From assembly GCA_022703355.1 (NCBI GenBank), contig JAKLDU010000005.1, forward strand, positions 1 to 48,846: a DNA stretch of 48,846 nucleotides, in the 5' to 3' direction. Origin of the DNA: Deltaproteobacteria bacterium. Its GTDB lineage: Bacteria > Desulfobacterota > Desulfomonilia > UBA1062. Numbering within the stretch: position 1 is the first letter of the stretch; every line of letters starts with the position of its first letter. The notes below the pieces were generated by a model, which had not been told where the DNA came from, did no database searches, and was given only the letters and a program-made list of their open reading frames with translations. Position numbers and translations under genes: made by a program. Below, one piece after another: positions 32,927-41,128 of this stretch.

Positions 32927-33789
32927 TCATTGCTGTAGCTTCCGGAAAAGGAGGGACCGGGAAGACAACGGTGTCCGTGAATCTTGCGCGCGTTGCCCGG
33001 CAGAGCGTTCAGCTCTTGGACTGCGATGTGGAGGAGCCCAATGCCCACCTTTTTCTCACAGGGGAGCTCAAGGCACGCGAGGAGGTGCGCGTGCCGGTGC
33101 CTGAAGCTGACGAAACCTTGTGCGACGGCTGCGGCGAGTGCAGCAGCTTCTGCCGGTACCGCTCGCTTGCAGTCATAGACAAGAGCGTGCTCACCTTCCC
33201 CGAGCTCTGTCACGGTTGCGGGGGCTGCATACGGGTCTGCCCGAAGGGCGCCCTGAGCGAAAAGGGACATCGCATCGGCGTGATCGAGACCTTCCAGACA
33301 GGCCACGTCTCCCTGGTGCACGGCTGCCTGGACGTGGGAGTGGCCATGGCCCCTCCGCTCATCCGCGCGGTCAAATCACGTATCCGCAAAGGATGCATCT
33401 CCATCCTCGACGCGCCGCCCGGCACCTCGTGCCCGGTGGTCACCACGATCAGGGATGCGGACGTGGTCGTCCTCGTCACTGAGCCGACCCCATTCGGCCT
33501 GCACGATCTCAAGCTCGCGGTGGACATGGTCGGTGAGCTCAAGATAACCTGCGGTGTGGTGATCAACCGGGTGGACGCGGGGGACGGGAGGGTCCATGCC
33601 TTCTGCCGCGACCGCGGCATCCCGATCCTTCTGGAGATCCCGGACGACCGGCAGATCGCGGAAAGCTACTCCCGCGGGATGCTCATCGTGGATGCCCTGC
33701 CCGAGTACCGCCCGAGATTCGAAGAGCTCCTGGCAAGGGTGACTGAGCTAAGCACAAACGAGAGGAAAGAGAGCCATGCCTACCTATGA
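32923..33789 (+). CDS. MinD-type P-loop ATPase with inserted ferredoxin domain 1
   Basis: A 288-residue ATPase of the SIMIBI/MinD class. The deviant Walker A SGKGGTGKT is at residues 7-15. A two-cluster ferredoxin is inserted after the first strands: CDGCGECSSFC (about 67-77) and CHGCGGCIRVCPKGAL (about 92-107). The switch region ILDAPPGTSCPV and VTEPTPFGLHDL follow. Paired ferredoxin-MinD ATPases are characteristic of the orange protein gene cluster of Desulfovibrio and of related archaeal loci; they probably couple ATP hydrolysis to cluster insertion or electron delivery. ATG overlaps the TrmO stop, and its own end overlaps the FmdB start by 14 bp. Confidence 0.93.
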   Translation: MIIAVASGKGGTGKTTVSVNLARVARQSVQLLDCDVEEPNAHLFLTGELKAREEVRVPVPEADETLCDGCGECSSFCRYRSLAVIDKSVLTFPELCHGCGGCIRVCPKGALSEKGHRIGVIETFQTGHVSLVHGCLDVGVAMAPPLIRAVKSRIRKGCISILDAPPGTSCPVVTTIRDADVVVLVTEPTPFGLHDLKLAVDMVGELKITCGVVINRVDAGDGRVHAFCRDRGIPILLEIPDDRQIAESYSRGMLIVDALPEYRPRFEELLARVTELSTNERKESHAYL

Positions 33790-34036
33790 ATATGAGTGCA
33801 CTTCCTGCGGCTACCGGTTCGAGAAGCGCCAGGCCATGAACGACCTGTCCCTAACGGACTGCCCGGAGTGCAAGGGGGATCTTCGCAGACTGATATCCGG
33901 AGGGACCGGCTTCCTGATGAAGGACGGCTGCACAGGCGCCCCAGAGGCGAGGAACGGTGGCTGCTCTCTCGAAGAGCACGGAAAGACCTGCTGTGGCCGC
34001 GACGAGCGCTGCGGCGCATCGCACTGCGGCAAATGA
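33776..34036 (+). CDS. FmdB-family zinc-ribbon protein, Cys-rich
   Basis: An 86-residue protein. The FmdB/CxxC_CxxC zinc ribbon is at residues 1-45 (PTYEYECTSCGYRFEKRQAM, then CPECKGDLRRLISGGTGFLM). The remaining 40 residues are a Cys-rich tail with six Cys and two His (KDGCTGAP, GGCSLEEHGKTCCGRDERC), which is longer than usual and could bind metal. FmdB proteins are small putative regulators or metal-binding proteins. The gene overlaps both ferredoxin-MinD genes, so it is made with them. Confidence 0.9.
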   Translation: MPTYEYECTSCGYRFEKRQAMNDLSLTDCPECKGDLRRLISGGTGFLMKDGCTGAPEARNGGCSLEEHGKTCCGRDERCGASHCGK

Positions 34037-34938
34037 GAACGGACGTGAAGACCAAAGATTCCAGGCCGAGAGAGATTGTGGTGATCAGCGGCAAAGGCGG
34101 TACAGGCAAGACGAGCCTGGCGGCATCGCTGGCAGTGCTGGCAGGCAATGCCGTGATCGCCGACTGCGACGTGGACGCCGCTGACCTGCACCTCATACTC
34201 AAGCCAAGGGTGCTCAAACAGGACGAGTTCAGGAGCGGCAACCTCGCGGTGATCAGACACGACGACTGCACGGGCTGCGGGCTGTGCCGGGAACTCTGCC
34301 GGTTCGATGCAGTCAGGGTGTCCGGAGAGGAACCCGGGCAATCCACATACCGCATAGATCCGGTCGCATGCGAGGGCTGCGGGGTGTGCGTCAGGTTCTG
34401 TCCTGCTCATGCGATCGATTTCCCGGAGCAGACCTGCGGCTCGTGGATGGTCTCTCAGACACGCTGCGGCCCCATGGTCCATGCTCAGCTCGGCATCGCT
34501 GCCGAGAACTCCGGCAAGCTGGTCACGCTCGTCCGGCAGGAAGCCAGGCGCATCGCGACCGAATCGGGATATCCGCTCGTCATCGTAGACGGCCCTCCCG
34601 GCATCGGCTGCCCGGTGATCGCGTCCTTGAGCGGTGCATCGGTGATGCTCGCGGTGACCGAGCCCACGGTGTCCGGCGAGCACGACCTGGAGAGGGTCCT
34701 TGCCTTGGCGAGACACTTCGGGGTCCAAGCCTGCGTGTGCGTGAACAAGTGGGACCTGAACCCGGAGATGACGGAGCAGATAGAGCGCCATGCGAAAGAG
34801 TCCGGCGCGCTGACGCTGGGACGCATCCGCTACGACAAAAGCGTGACCCGAGCGCAGATCAGCGAGCTCTCCGTCGTTGAGATAGAGTCTCAGGCAGGCA
34901 TGGATATCCGGGAAATATGGAAACAACTCAACCTTTAG
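34033..34938 (+). CDS. MinD-type P-loop ATPase with inserted ferredoxin domain 2
   Basis: A 301-residue paralogue of the ATPase at 32923. Deviant Walker A SGKGGTGKTS at about residues 18-27; inserted ferredoxin with CTGCGLCRELC and CEGCGVCVRFCPAHAID; Walker B and switch region VIVDGPPGIGCPV; then VTEPTVSGEHDLERVLAL and VCVNKWDLNPE. The two ATPases differ enough to act as a heterodimer, as proposed for the Desulfovibrio system. ATG at 34033 overlaps the FmdB stop as ATGA; the frame is open much further upstream but that part overlaps FmdB and is a shadow. It ends 9 bp before the triple fusion. Confidence 0.93.
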   Translation: MRTDVKTKDSRPREIVVISGKGGTGKTSLAASLAVLAGNAVIADCDVDAADLHLILKPRVLKQDEFRSGNLAVIRHDDCTGCGLCRELCRFDAVRVSGEEPGQSTYRIDPVACEGCGVCVRFCPAHAIDFPEQTCGSWMVSQTRCGPMVHAQLGIAAENSGKLVTLVRQEARRIATESGYPLVIVDGPPGIGCPVIASLSGASVMLAVTEPTVSGEHDLERVLALARHFGVQACVCVNKWDLNPEMTEQIERHAKESGALTLGRIRYDKSVTRAQISELSVVEIESQAGMDIREIWKQLNL

Positions 34939-34947
34939 GAGACAGAT

Positions 34948-36636
34948 ATGGAAAGCGATGATTTGAGTTTCTGGGAATCTCGAACCCTGGAGCATGCAGA
35001 AAACCCGAAGAACGTGGGGCAGCTCAAGGAATACACCGGTCATGCCCGCATTACCGGCCCGTGCGGCGATACCATGGAGTTCTGGGTGTTCGAAAGAGAC
35101 GGGCATGTCGAGCATGCATCGTTCATCACTGACGGATGCGCCCATTCCGCAGCCTGTGGCAGCATGGCCACCTCCCTGGCGCAGGGCAGGAGCGCAAGCG
35201 ATGCTGCCGCCCTCAGCCAGCAGGACATCCTCGACGCGCTCGTCGACCTGCCCGAGGAGTCCGAGCACTGTGCACTGCTGGCATCCGACACGCTGCGTGC
35301 GGCCCTGGAAGATTCCGCGAAAAGAAAGCAGCATCCCCGGAAAGCCGCCAAGGCGAAAACCTGCAGCTCATGCGGCGACTCAAGCTGCCAGGCCTCGAAG
35401 AGGCTCCCCGGAGAGAGCGACGAGGATTTCGAAGAGAGGAAAAAAATCTCCGAGCGCCTCTGCCGGATCAGGCACAAGGTCCTGGTGCTTTCCGGCAAGG
35501 GTGGCGTGGGGAAGAGCACGGTGGCTGTGAACCTGGCCGTCTCACTGATGCTTGCCGGCAAGCGGGTGGGCCTCATGGATATCGACATACACGGCCCGAG
35601 CGTGCCCACCATGCTGGGGCTCACGGGCGAGGAAGTCAGGGTGGGAAACGGAGAGATCCTGCCCATCGAGTTGGGAGGCCTCAAGGTCCTGTCCATCGGT
35701 TTCTTTTTGCCGAGCCAGGACGAGGCCGTGATCTGGAGAGGGCCCATGAAGATGGGTGCGATCAAACAGTTCATCCGCGACGCGGCCTGGGGAGACCTGG
35801 ACTTCCTCATCGTGGATTCGCCCCCCGGTACAGGCGATGAGCCGCTCTCGGTCTGCCAGATCCTCGGCGACGTGGATGGGGCGGTGGTCATCACCACACC
35901 GCAGAAGGTCTCCGCGGTCGACGTGCGCAAGTCCATCTCCTTCTGCAGGCAGCTCGGCGTGCCCGTGCTCGGCGTCGTGGAGAACATGAGCGGATTCGCG
36001 TGCCCCAAGTGTGGAGAGGTCACTCCGATCTTCCGCTCCGGAGGTGGACGCAACCTGGCCGTCGACATGGCCGTCCCGTTCCTCGGCTCCATCCCCATCG
36101 ACCCGGGGATCGCCCTGGCGTGCGACGAGGGCCGGGCATTCATACATCAGTACGGTGAAACGGCGACGGCCCGGATCATGCAGGACATCATCAGGCCCAT
36201 CATGCAGCTCGACCGCATGGAAGCGCCCGACGCCGGCAATCCTGCGAACGAACGTACAGAACCGAAAGACAATACTGCCGTAAAGGAGAACTCGCCCATG
36301 AGGATAGCACTGCCTGTTGCAGAAGGAAAACTGTGCATGCACTTCGGACACTGTGAGCGCTTTGCCCTGGTCGATGTTGATGTCGATGCGAAGAGCATTA
36401 CCAAGCGGGAAGACGTCGCTGCACCCCCCCACGAGCCCGGGCTGCTGCCCGGCTGGCTCGCAGAGAGGGGCGCATCGATGGTGATCGCGGGGGGCATGGG
36501 CCAGCGGGCCCAGGGTCTTTTCGCGGAAAAGGGCATCCGCGTCCTGACGGGCGCTCCCGGCCGGAATCCGGAGGAGATCGTGACCGAGTACCTCACAGGC
36601 TCTCTCGAACTGGGAGAGAATACCTGCGACCACTGA
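34948..36636 (+). CDS. IscU/NifU-like - Mrp/NBP35 ATPase - NifX-like three-domain fusion
   Basis: A 562-residue fusion. Domain 1 (about 8-122) is an IscU-type scaffold with all cluster ligands: C39 and D41 in GPCGDT, C64 in TDGCAHS, H107-C108 in SEHCAL. A linker has C139, C142 and C147 (CSSCGDSSC), like the N-terminal Cys cluster of NBP35 proteins. Domain 2 (about 170-425) is an Mrp/ApbC ATPase: Walker A GKGGVGKS at 183-190, DIDIHGPSVP, IVDSPPGTGDEPLS, and the cluster-bridging C352/C355 in CPKC. Domain 3 (451-562) is NifX-like (MRIALPVAEGKLCMHFGHCE). ATG 451 at 36298 has AAAGGAG nine bases before it, so a separate NifX protein may also be made. A probable one-chain assembler for metal-sulfur cofactors. 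Confidence 0.95.
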   Translation: MESDDLSFWESRTLEHAENPKNVGQLKEYTGHARITGPCGDTMEFWVFERDGHVEHASFITDGCAHSAACGSMATSLAQGRSASDAAALSQQDILDALVDLPEESEHCALLASDTLRAALEDSAKRKQHPRKAAKAKTCSSCGDSSCQASKRLPGESDEDFEERKKISERLCRIRHKVLVLSGKGGVGKSTVAVNLAVSLMLAGKRVGLMDIDIHGPSVPTMLGLTGEEVRVGNGEILPIELGGLKVLSIGFFLPSQDEAVIWRGPMKMGAIKQFIRDAAWGDLDFLIVDSPPGTGDEPLSVCQILGDVDGAVVITTPQKVSAVDVRKSISFCRQLGVPVLGVVENMSGFACPKCGEVTPIFRSGGGRNLAVDMAVPFLGSIPIDPGIALACDEGRAFIHQYGETATARIMQDIIRPIMQLDRMEAPDAGNPANERTEPKDNTAVKENSPMRIALPVAEGKLCMHFGHCERFALVDVDVDAKSITKREDVAAPPHEPGLLPGWLAERGASMVIAGGMGQRAQGLFAEKGIRVLTGAPGRNPEEIVTEYLTGSLELGENTCDH

Positions 36637-36738
36637 TCCCGAAGATGCCTTTCTCATCGCATGGTCACCGCCAGGGATATACGATTCATTCAAAGCTGCT
36701 GCAGGCCTGTTCGCTCATTCTGGAAAACCGCTTCTTCT

Positions 36739-36770
36739 GCCTCTTCCCCTCCCGGGGGAAGAGGCTTTTT
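36739..36770 (+). terminator. Rho-independent terminator
   Basis: GCCTCTTCCCC (36739-36749), loop TCCCG, GGGGAAGAGGC (36755-36765), then TTTTT. An 11-bp perfect stem plus T-run, about 100 bp after the fusion gene; it ends the operon that begins at 30942. Confidence 0.93.
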
Positions 36771-36824
36771 ACGGTTCATTGAAAACATGATAAGCTGAAA
36801 CCCGGGAAATAGCGGAGGTGAATC

Positions 36825-37667
36825 ATGAATGGAGAAGTGAAGATAACTGTTCTGTCCGAAAACACTGCCGAACGGAACGACCTCGCCGCCGAGTATGGCC
36901 TCTCGATGTGGATCGAGGCGGACGGTACCAATATCCTGTTCGACACCGGCATGGCAGGTGCATTTGCGGCCAACGCGGAAAAGCTTGACATCGACCTGTC
37001 AAAGGCGGTGCACCTTGTCCTGAGCCATGGGCACTTCGATCATACAGGAGGAATACCCCTGGCACTCGACCATGCCCCCGAGGTCATCGTCCACCTTCAT
37101 CCCGACGCGACGAACCCCAAGTATCTCTACGGAGGCGCTGGCAGCTCGATGCCCATCGGGATGCCGGGCCCATCGCTGGACGCGGTGAAAAACCGGACCT
37201 CCCGCTGCATGTTCCACACCGAGCCGACAAGGCTTACCGGGCGCATCCTCCTCACCGGGCCGGTGCCCCGCAGAACGGCCTTCGAAAAGATCCTTGAACC
37301 CTTCACCCTGGACGCCAACGGCACGTTCCCCGACTCATTGCCTGACGACCAGGCCCTGTGGATCGAGACGGAGGAAGGGCTGATCGTCGTGCTCGGGTGC
37401 GCCCACGCAGGTGCCGTGAACACCGTGGAATACATCAGGGAGCAGAGCGGCAGGAGCGATATCAGAGCGGTCATCGGCGGCATGCACCTCATGGGCGCAG
37501 ACCAGAAGACGATTGAGCAGACAGCAGAGGCCATCGGATCCTGGAACGCGGCCCTCATCTCCCCCAACCATTGCACCGGAGAGGCGGCCTGCTCGTACTT
37601 CAGGGAAAGGTTCCCCGGCATCTATCGCACAAGTGCTGGCGGAACGCGATTCACCTTCCCGGCATAG
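36825..37667 (+). CDS. COG1237-type MBL-fold protein 2
   Basis: A 280-residue paralogue of the protein at 19217-20053. Metal motif SHGHFDHTGG (H68, H70, D72, H73), LGCAHAGAVNTVEYIREQ, VIGGMHLMG and the C-terminal His in PNHCTGEAACS are all conserved. Related archaeal enzymes act in methanopterin synthesis; the bacterial role is not established. ATG at 36825 follows GCGGAGGTGA. It stands alone between the operon terminator and the promoter of the disulfide reductase. Confidence 0.88.
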   Translation: MNGEVKITVLSENTAERNDLAAEYGLSMWIEADGTNILFDTGMAGAFAANAEKLDIDLSKAVHLVLSHGHFDHTGGIPLALDHAPEVIVHLHPDATNPKYLYGGAGSSMPIGMPGPSLDAVKNRTSRCMFHTEPTRLTGRILLTGPVPRRTAFEKILEPFTLDANGTFPDSLPDDQALWIETEEGLIVVLGCAHAGAVNTVEYIREQSGRSDIRAVIGGMHLMGADQKTIEQTAEAIGSWNAALISPNHCTGEAACSYFRERFPGIYRTSAGGTRFTFPA

Positions 37668-37741
37668 CGGCACGTATGTGCGGCGCACGATCATCTCGCT
37701 GCAGGCCGCGCCTCGTGGGAAAAGGGGGAAAACTTCCACGC

Positions 37742-37784
37742 ATTGACGCACGTCAATGTTCAAATGGATCTTTTGGAGTAATGT
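37742..37784 (+). promoter_or_regulatory. CRP/FNR-type operator with -10 box (class II geometry)
   Basis: ATTGACGCACGTCAAT (37742-37757) is a perfect palindrome of type TTGAC-N4-GTCAA, the half-site form used by several CRP/FNR-family regulators. TAATGT at 37779-37784 is a fair -10 box; its start site near 37791 puts the palindrome centre at -41.5. The same arrangement occurs before the small selenoprotein gene (43800-43813). Confidence 0.75.
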
Positions 37785-37817
37785 GGAAGAGAAAACGCAC
37801 AAGGAGAGAACCATATC

Positions 37818-39515
37818 ATGAGTATGAAGAGAATAGTCGTCATCGGCGGGTCTGCAGCAGGCCCCAAGGCAGCGGCCAAGGCAAGGCGCATGGACGAACA
37901 GGCCGAGGTGGTCATCATCCAGAAAGACCCGGACCTTTCCATGGCGTCCTGCGGGTACCCCTATTATGTCGGCGGCTTCTTCGACGATCGGAACATGCTC
38001 CTGAGCACACCCGCAGGGATTGTCCGCGACCCGAAGTTCTATCTCAACGCCAAGGCCATCGAGGCGAGGACCAGCACAGAGGTGACGGCCATTGACAGGA
38101 CGACCCGGACGGTCAGCCTGAAAAGCATGGTCACCGGGGAGGAAAGCGTGCTGGAGTACGACAAGCTGATCGTCGCCACGGGCTCGACGCCGAAGATGCC
38201 GCCCGTTCCAGGCATCGAACTCAAGGGGATCACTACGCTACAGTCCATGGCCGATGCCGATTTTCTGCGGAAGATACGCGACGAGAAAAAGGTCCGGAAT
38301 GCCGTGATCATCGGCGGCGGGCTCATCGGGATCGAGACCTGCGAGGCCCTGCAGTTGGCCGGGATCGAGATCACGGTCATAGAGATGCTGCCGCAGCTGC
38401 TCACCTTCCTTGACTGGGACCTGGCCAAGATCGTGGAAAACCATGTACGCAGCAAGTCCGCCAACGTGATCACCGACAACGGCATTGCGGCCTTCCTCGG
38501 GGAGAACGGCGTGCTCACCGGCGTGAAGCTGGCGAACGGCACAGAGCTCGAGTGCGAGCTCGCAGTCGTGGCCATTGGCGTTGCGCCGAACGTGAAGCTC
38601 GCGCGGGCGGCGGGGATAGAGATCGGTACCACCGGCGGCATCGCGGTGAATGAGTTCATGCAGACCTCCGACCCTGATATCTATGCAGCAGGCGACTGCG
38701 TTGAGACGACCCATCGCATCACGGGCAAGAAGGTGCTTGCGCCCTACGGCGACCTCGCCAATTTGCAGGGAAGAGTGGCCGGGGAGAATGCGGTGATGGG
38801 CAATACCGTTACCTTCCCGGGCACCATCCAGACAGGGATCTGCAAGGTGTTCGATTTCTCGGCCGGTTCCACGGGCCTTTCCGAATCAGCGGCCCGCAAG
38901 CTGGGATATGAAAATATCACAACGGTCATTAACGCGAGCCCAGACAAACCAGGGTTCATGAACGGAGAACTCCTCGTCACCAAGCTGGTGGCCGACAAAA
39001 AGACCGGGAAAATCCTCGGCGCTCAGTGCGTGGGTCCCGGCAACGTGAGCAGGCAGATCGCCCAGTGGGCCTTCGCCCTCCAGGGTGGGCTTACCGTCGA
39101 AGACGTGGTAAACTCCGACCTGCCCTATGCCCCACCCTTCTCTCTCGCCATCGACCATGGCATTGCATCTGCCCACCTCATGCAGAACAAGATGAAGGGC
39201 AGGCTCAAGGGCATCACGCCCCGCCAGGTCAAGGAAAAGCTGGACAGTGGAGAGAACCCGTTCATCCTCGATGTCCGGGGACCGGATGAGTACGAGCAGA
39301 TAAGGCTCGGCATCGGTGAGACGCTCATCCCCCTGGGCGCCCTGCGCAAACGTCTGAGCGAGCTGCCCCAGGACAAGGACCGGGAGATCGTCACCTATTG
39401 CAAGATATCCTTACGGGGGTATGAAGCGGCCCTGGTCCTGGAGGCGAACGGCTGGAACAAGGTTACGGTCATGGAAGGCGGGATCGCCGCCTGGCCATAC
39501 TCACGGGAAAAATAG
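37818..39515 (+). CDS. CoA-disulfide-reductase-like enzyme fused to rhodanese
   Basis: A 565-residue fusion (CoADR-RHD type). Residues 1-455 form the FAD/NAD(P) disulfide reductase: FAD fold VVIGGSAAGPKAAAKA, single catalytic C45 in SMASCGYPYY, NAD(P) fold AVIIGGGLIGIETCEAL, second FAD motif YAAGDCVETTH, and SDLPYAPPFSLAIDH. Residues about 465-565 are a rhodanese domain (NPFILDVRGPDEYEQIRLGI) with catalytic Cys in VTYCKISLRGYEAA. Such fusions reduce CoA-polysulfide or persulfide with NAD(P)H, so a role in sulfane-sulfur handling or redox defence is likely. AAGGAGAG precedes the ATG at 37818. It is predicted to be activated by a CRP/FNR-type regulator. Confidence 0.93.
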   Translation: MSMKRIVVIGGSAAGPKAAAKARRMDEQAEVVIIQKDPDLSMASCGYPYYVGGFFDDRNMLLSTPAGIVRDPKFYLNAKAIEARTSTEVTAIDRTTRTVSLKSMVTGEESVLEYDKLIVATGSTPKMPPVPGIELKGITTLQSMADADFLRKIRDEKKVRNAVIIGGGLIGIETCEALQLAGIEITVIEMLPQLLTFLDWDLAKIVENHVRSKSANVITDNGIAAFLGENGVLTGVKLANGTELECELAVVAIGVAPNVKLARAAGIEIGTTGGIAVNEFMQTSDPDIYAAGDCVETTHRITGKKVLAPYGDLANLQGRVAGENAVMGNTVTFPGTIQTGICKVFDFSAGSTGLSESAARKLGYENITTVINASPDKPGFMNGELLVTKLVADKKTGKILGAQCVGPGNVSRQIAQWAFALQGGLTVEDVVNSDLPYAPPFSLAIDHGIASAHLMQNKMKGRLKGITPRQVKEKLDSGENPFILDVRGPDEYEQIRLGIGETLIPLGALRKRLSELPQDKDREIVTYCKISLRGYEAALVLEANGWNKVTVMEGGIAAWPYSREK

Positions 39516-39557
39516 CCTCCCTGTCCGGCACACAAGCTTTCCGGAAAAGCAGGTGTT

Positions 39558-39598
39558 CTTCCATCTCCTCTCCTTGACAGCGGAAGAGGAGATGGAAG
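39558..39598. terminator. 14-bp perfect inverted repeat after the CoADR-rhodanese gene
   Basis: CTTCCATCTCCTCT (39558-39571) is complementary to AGAGGAGATGGAAG (39585-39598) around a 13-nt loop. It is a strong hairpin 45 bp after the stop codon, without a T-run, so it may terminate weakly or protect the mRNA 3' end. Confidence 0.6.
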
Positions 39599-39648
39599 AT
39601 GGTTGTCACGGAGCGGCCGGACCCTCATAAACGCTGTCAGGAGGTCAT

Positions 39649-40128
39649 ATGCAGGATAAGGCGTTTCAGGACTATTATCCGGACCATCTAAGCCATTGCT
39701 ACGGGTGTGGCAGGCTCAACCGGAAGGGGCTCAAGATCAGGAGTTTCTGGGACGGAGAGGAAACTGTGTGCACGTTCACCCCTCAAGAGCAGCACAGCGC
39801 GATACCCGGATTCGTCTACGGAGGGCTGCTTGCATCGCTGATCGACTGCCACAGCACAGGCTCCGCCGCCGCTTTTGCACATCGGGACGAGGGCAGGGAA
39901 CTCGGCAGCGAGCCGGCCATACGCTTCCTCACCGCGTCTCTGCACGTCGACTACCTCAAGCCCACCCCACTCGGCGTGCCTTTGACCTTGCGCTCGCACG
40001 TAAAGGAGGTCAAGGGGCGCAAGGTGGTCGTCGTGACCGAGCTTTCGGCTCAGGGGCAAGTATGCGTAAAGGGCGAAGTGGTGGCCGTAAGGGTCCCTGA
40101 TTATCTCCATGAACAGGCAAAAGCGTAA
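39649..40128 (+). CDS. PaaI-like hotdog-fold thioesterase
   Basis: A 159-residue hotdog-fold protein of the 4HBT/PaaI superfamily, which hydrolyses acyl-CoA thioesters. Family segments are FVYGGLLASLIDCHSTGSAA (with the catalytic Asp in IDCHST) and ASLHVDYLKPTPLGVPLTLR. The N-terminal LSHCYGCGRLNRKGLKI is the CFGCGxxNPxGL-like motif common in this subgroup. ATG at 39649 follows CAGGAGG. Its last 20 bases overlap the methyltransferase gene. Confidence 0.88.
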   Translation: MQDKAFQDYYPDHLSHCYGCGRLNRKGLKIRSFWDGEETVCTFTPQEQHSAIPGFVYGGLLASLIDCHSTGSAAAFAHRDEGRELGSEPAIRFLTASLHVDYLKPTPLGVPLTLRSHVKEVKGRKVVVVTELSAQGQVCVKGEVVAVRVPDYLHEQAKA

Positions 40129-40738
40129 TTTTGACAGCGAAGCCCAGGCCTGGGATAAACCCGGCCGGATAAATCTTGCGAACGATATCGCAACGGCCCT
40201 CATGGAAGAGGTCAGGGTCGATCCGAGCACGGCGGTGCTCGATTTCGGCTGCGGAACAGGTCTTCTGAGCCTCCGTCTGCAGCCGTTTGTCCGCTGCATC
40301 ACCTGCGTCGACAGCTCTTCAGGGATGCTCGAAGTCCTCAGGGGCAAGGTCGAGGGCAAAGGCCTTACGAACATCGTGATAAAGCATGTGGACCTCGATG
40401 CAGGCGATACGCTCGAAGGTCGCTTCGACCTCGTCACCAGCAGCATGACCCTCCATCATATCGCCGAAATCGGGCCTCTTCTGAAGATGTTTTATCTTAT
40501 CACCAACCCGGGCGGGCACCTTTGCATCGCCGATCTCGACCCCGACGGCGGGAGATTCCACGCAAGCAGTGAAGGCGTCTTCCACAACGGGATAGACCGC
40601 GATGCATTGCACCGCATGTTCGTGGACGCAGGGTATGGCTACATAAAGGCGAGTACGGCGGCAGAGATGGCAAAGGTTGGCCCTGATGGAGAAACGAGGC
40701 GTTTTACCATCTTCCTCATGTCAGGGAGGAAACAATAG
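40109..40738 (+). CDS. Class I SAM-dependent methyltransferase
   Basis: A 209-residue methyltransferase of the Methyltransf_11/25 type. The SAM-binding motif I VLDFGCGTG is at residues 43-51, an acidic residue ends strand 2 (CITCVDSS), and FDLVTSSMTLHHI and NPGGHLCIADLDPDGG are the later motifs. The N-terminal FDSEAQAWDKPGRINLA resembles bacterial small-molecule methyltransferases of unknown substrate. It overlaps the thioesterase gene by 20 bp, so both are co-translated; its stop codon directly abuts the rhodanese remnant. Confidence 0.9.
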   Translation: MNRQKRNFDSEAQAWDKPGRINLANDIATALMEEVRVDPSTAVLDFGCGTGLLSLRLQPFVRCITCVDSSSGMLEVLRGKVEGKGLTNIVIKHVDLDAGDTLEGRFDLVTSSMTLHHIAEIGPLLKMFYLITNPGGHLCIADLDPDGGRFHASSEGVFHNGIDRDALHRMFVDAGYGYIKASTAAEMAKVGPDGETRRFTIFLMSGRKQ

Positions 40739-41000
40739 AATTCGACACCCGCCGGCTCCGTGCTCTTCACCAGGGAAGGCACCTGCAGGCCCATGGCGGA
40801 CCTGAAGAGCCTGGCCAGGGATGCTGCAGGCGGGGACCCCGGCAAAGAGGTCATCCTGTACCGCGACACCGGGAAGGTGGCCACCTCGTGGTGGCTCCTC
40901 ATGGCTCAATCCTTTGGCCACATTGACATCAAGGTGTACGACGGCTCGAGCCAGGACTGGGCAAAGGACGCGAGCCTGCCCCATGGAACCGTAAAAGCAA
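40739..41000 (+). pseudogene. Rhodanese/sulfurtransferase remnant lacking catalytic Cys
   Basis: The frame continues straight after the methyltransferase stop without a start codon of its own: NSTPAGSVLFTREGTCRPMA, DPGKEVILYRDTGKVATSWW, DIKVYDGSSQDWAKDASLPH. This is the C-terminal catalytic domain of a 3-mercaptopyruvate/thiosulfate sulfurtransferase, in which ILYCDTG is expected; here the Cys codon is CGC (Arg), a one-base change from TGC. The N-terminal domain is absent and the end fades near 41000. Confidence 0.7.
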
Positions 41001-41068
41001 ATTCCCGGACCGGGGTGCCGGGACCCTATACCGCACGTCCCGGCCCGGTCCGCACCGAAATACCGGCT

Positions 41069-41102
41069 GAGAGCGGGCGGGCTCATGAGCCCGCCCGCTC
41101 TC
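41069..41102. terminator. Bidirectional terminator hairpin
   Basis: GAGAGCGGGCGGGCTC (41069-41084) and GAGCCCGCCCGCTCTC (41087-41102) form a very stable GC-rich hairpin between the plus-strand methyltransferase side and the end of the minus-strand sigma-factor operon. T-rich TCTTCTTC follows on the plus strand. Confidence 0.8.
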
Positions 41103-41128
41103 TTCTTCATCTCTCCGGGAATGAAACC

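Noticed and set aside
37668-37690. GGCACGTATGTGC as a sigma-54 element before the CoADR-rhodanese gene
   Set aside because: GG and GC are nine, not ten, bases apart; the CRP/FNR palindrome with a -10 box explains the region better.
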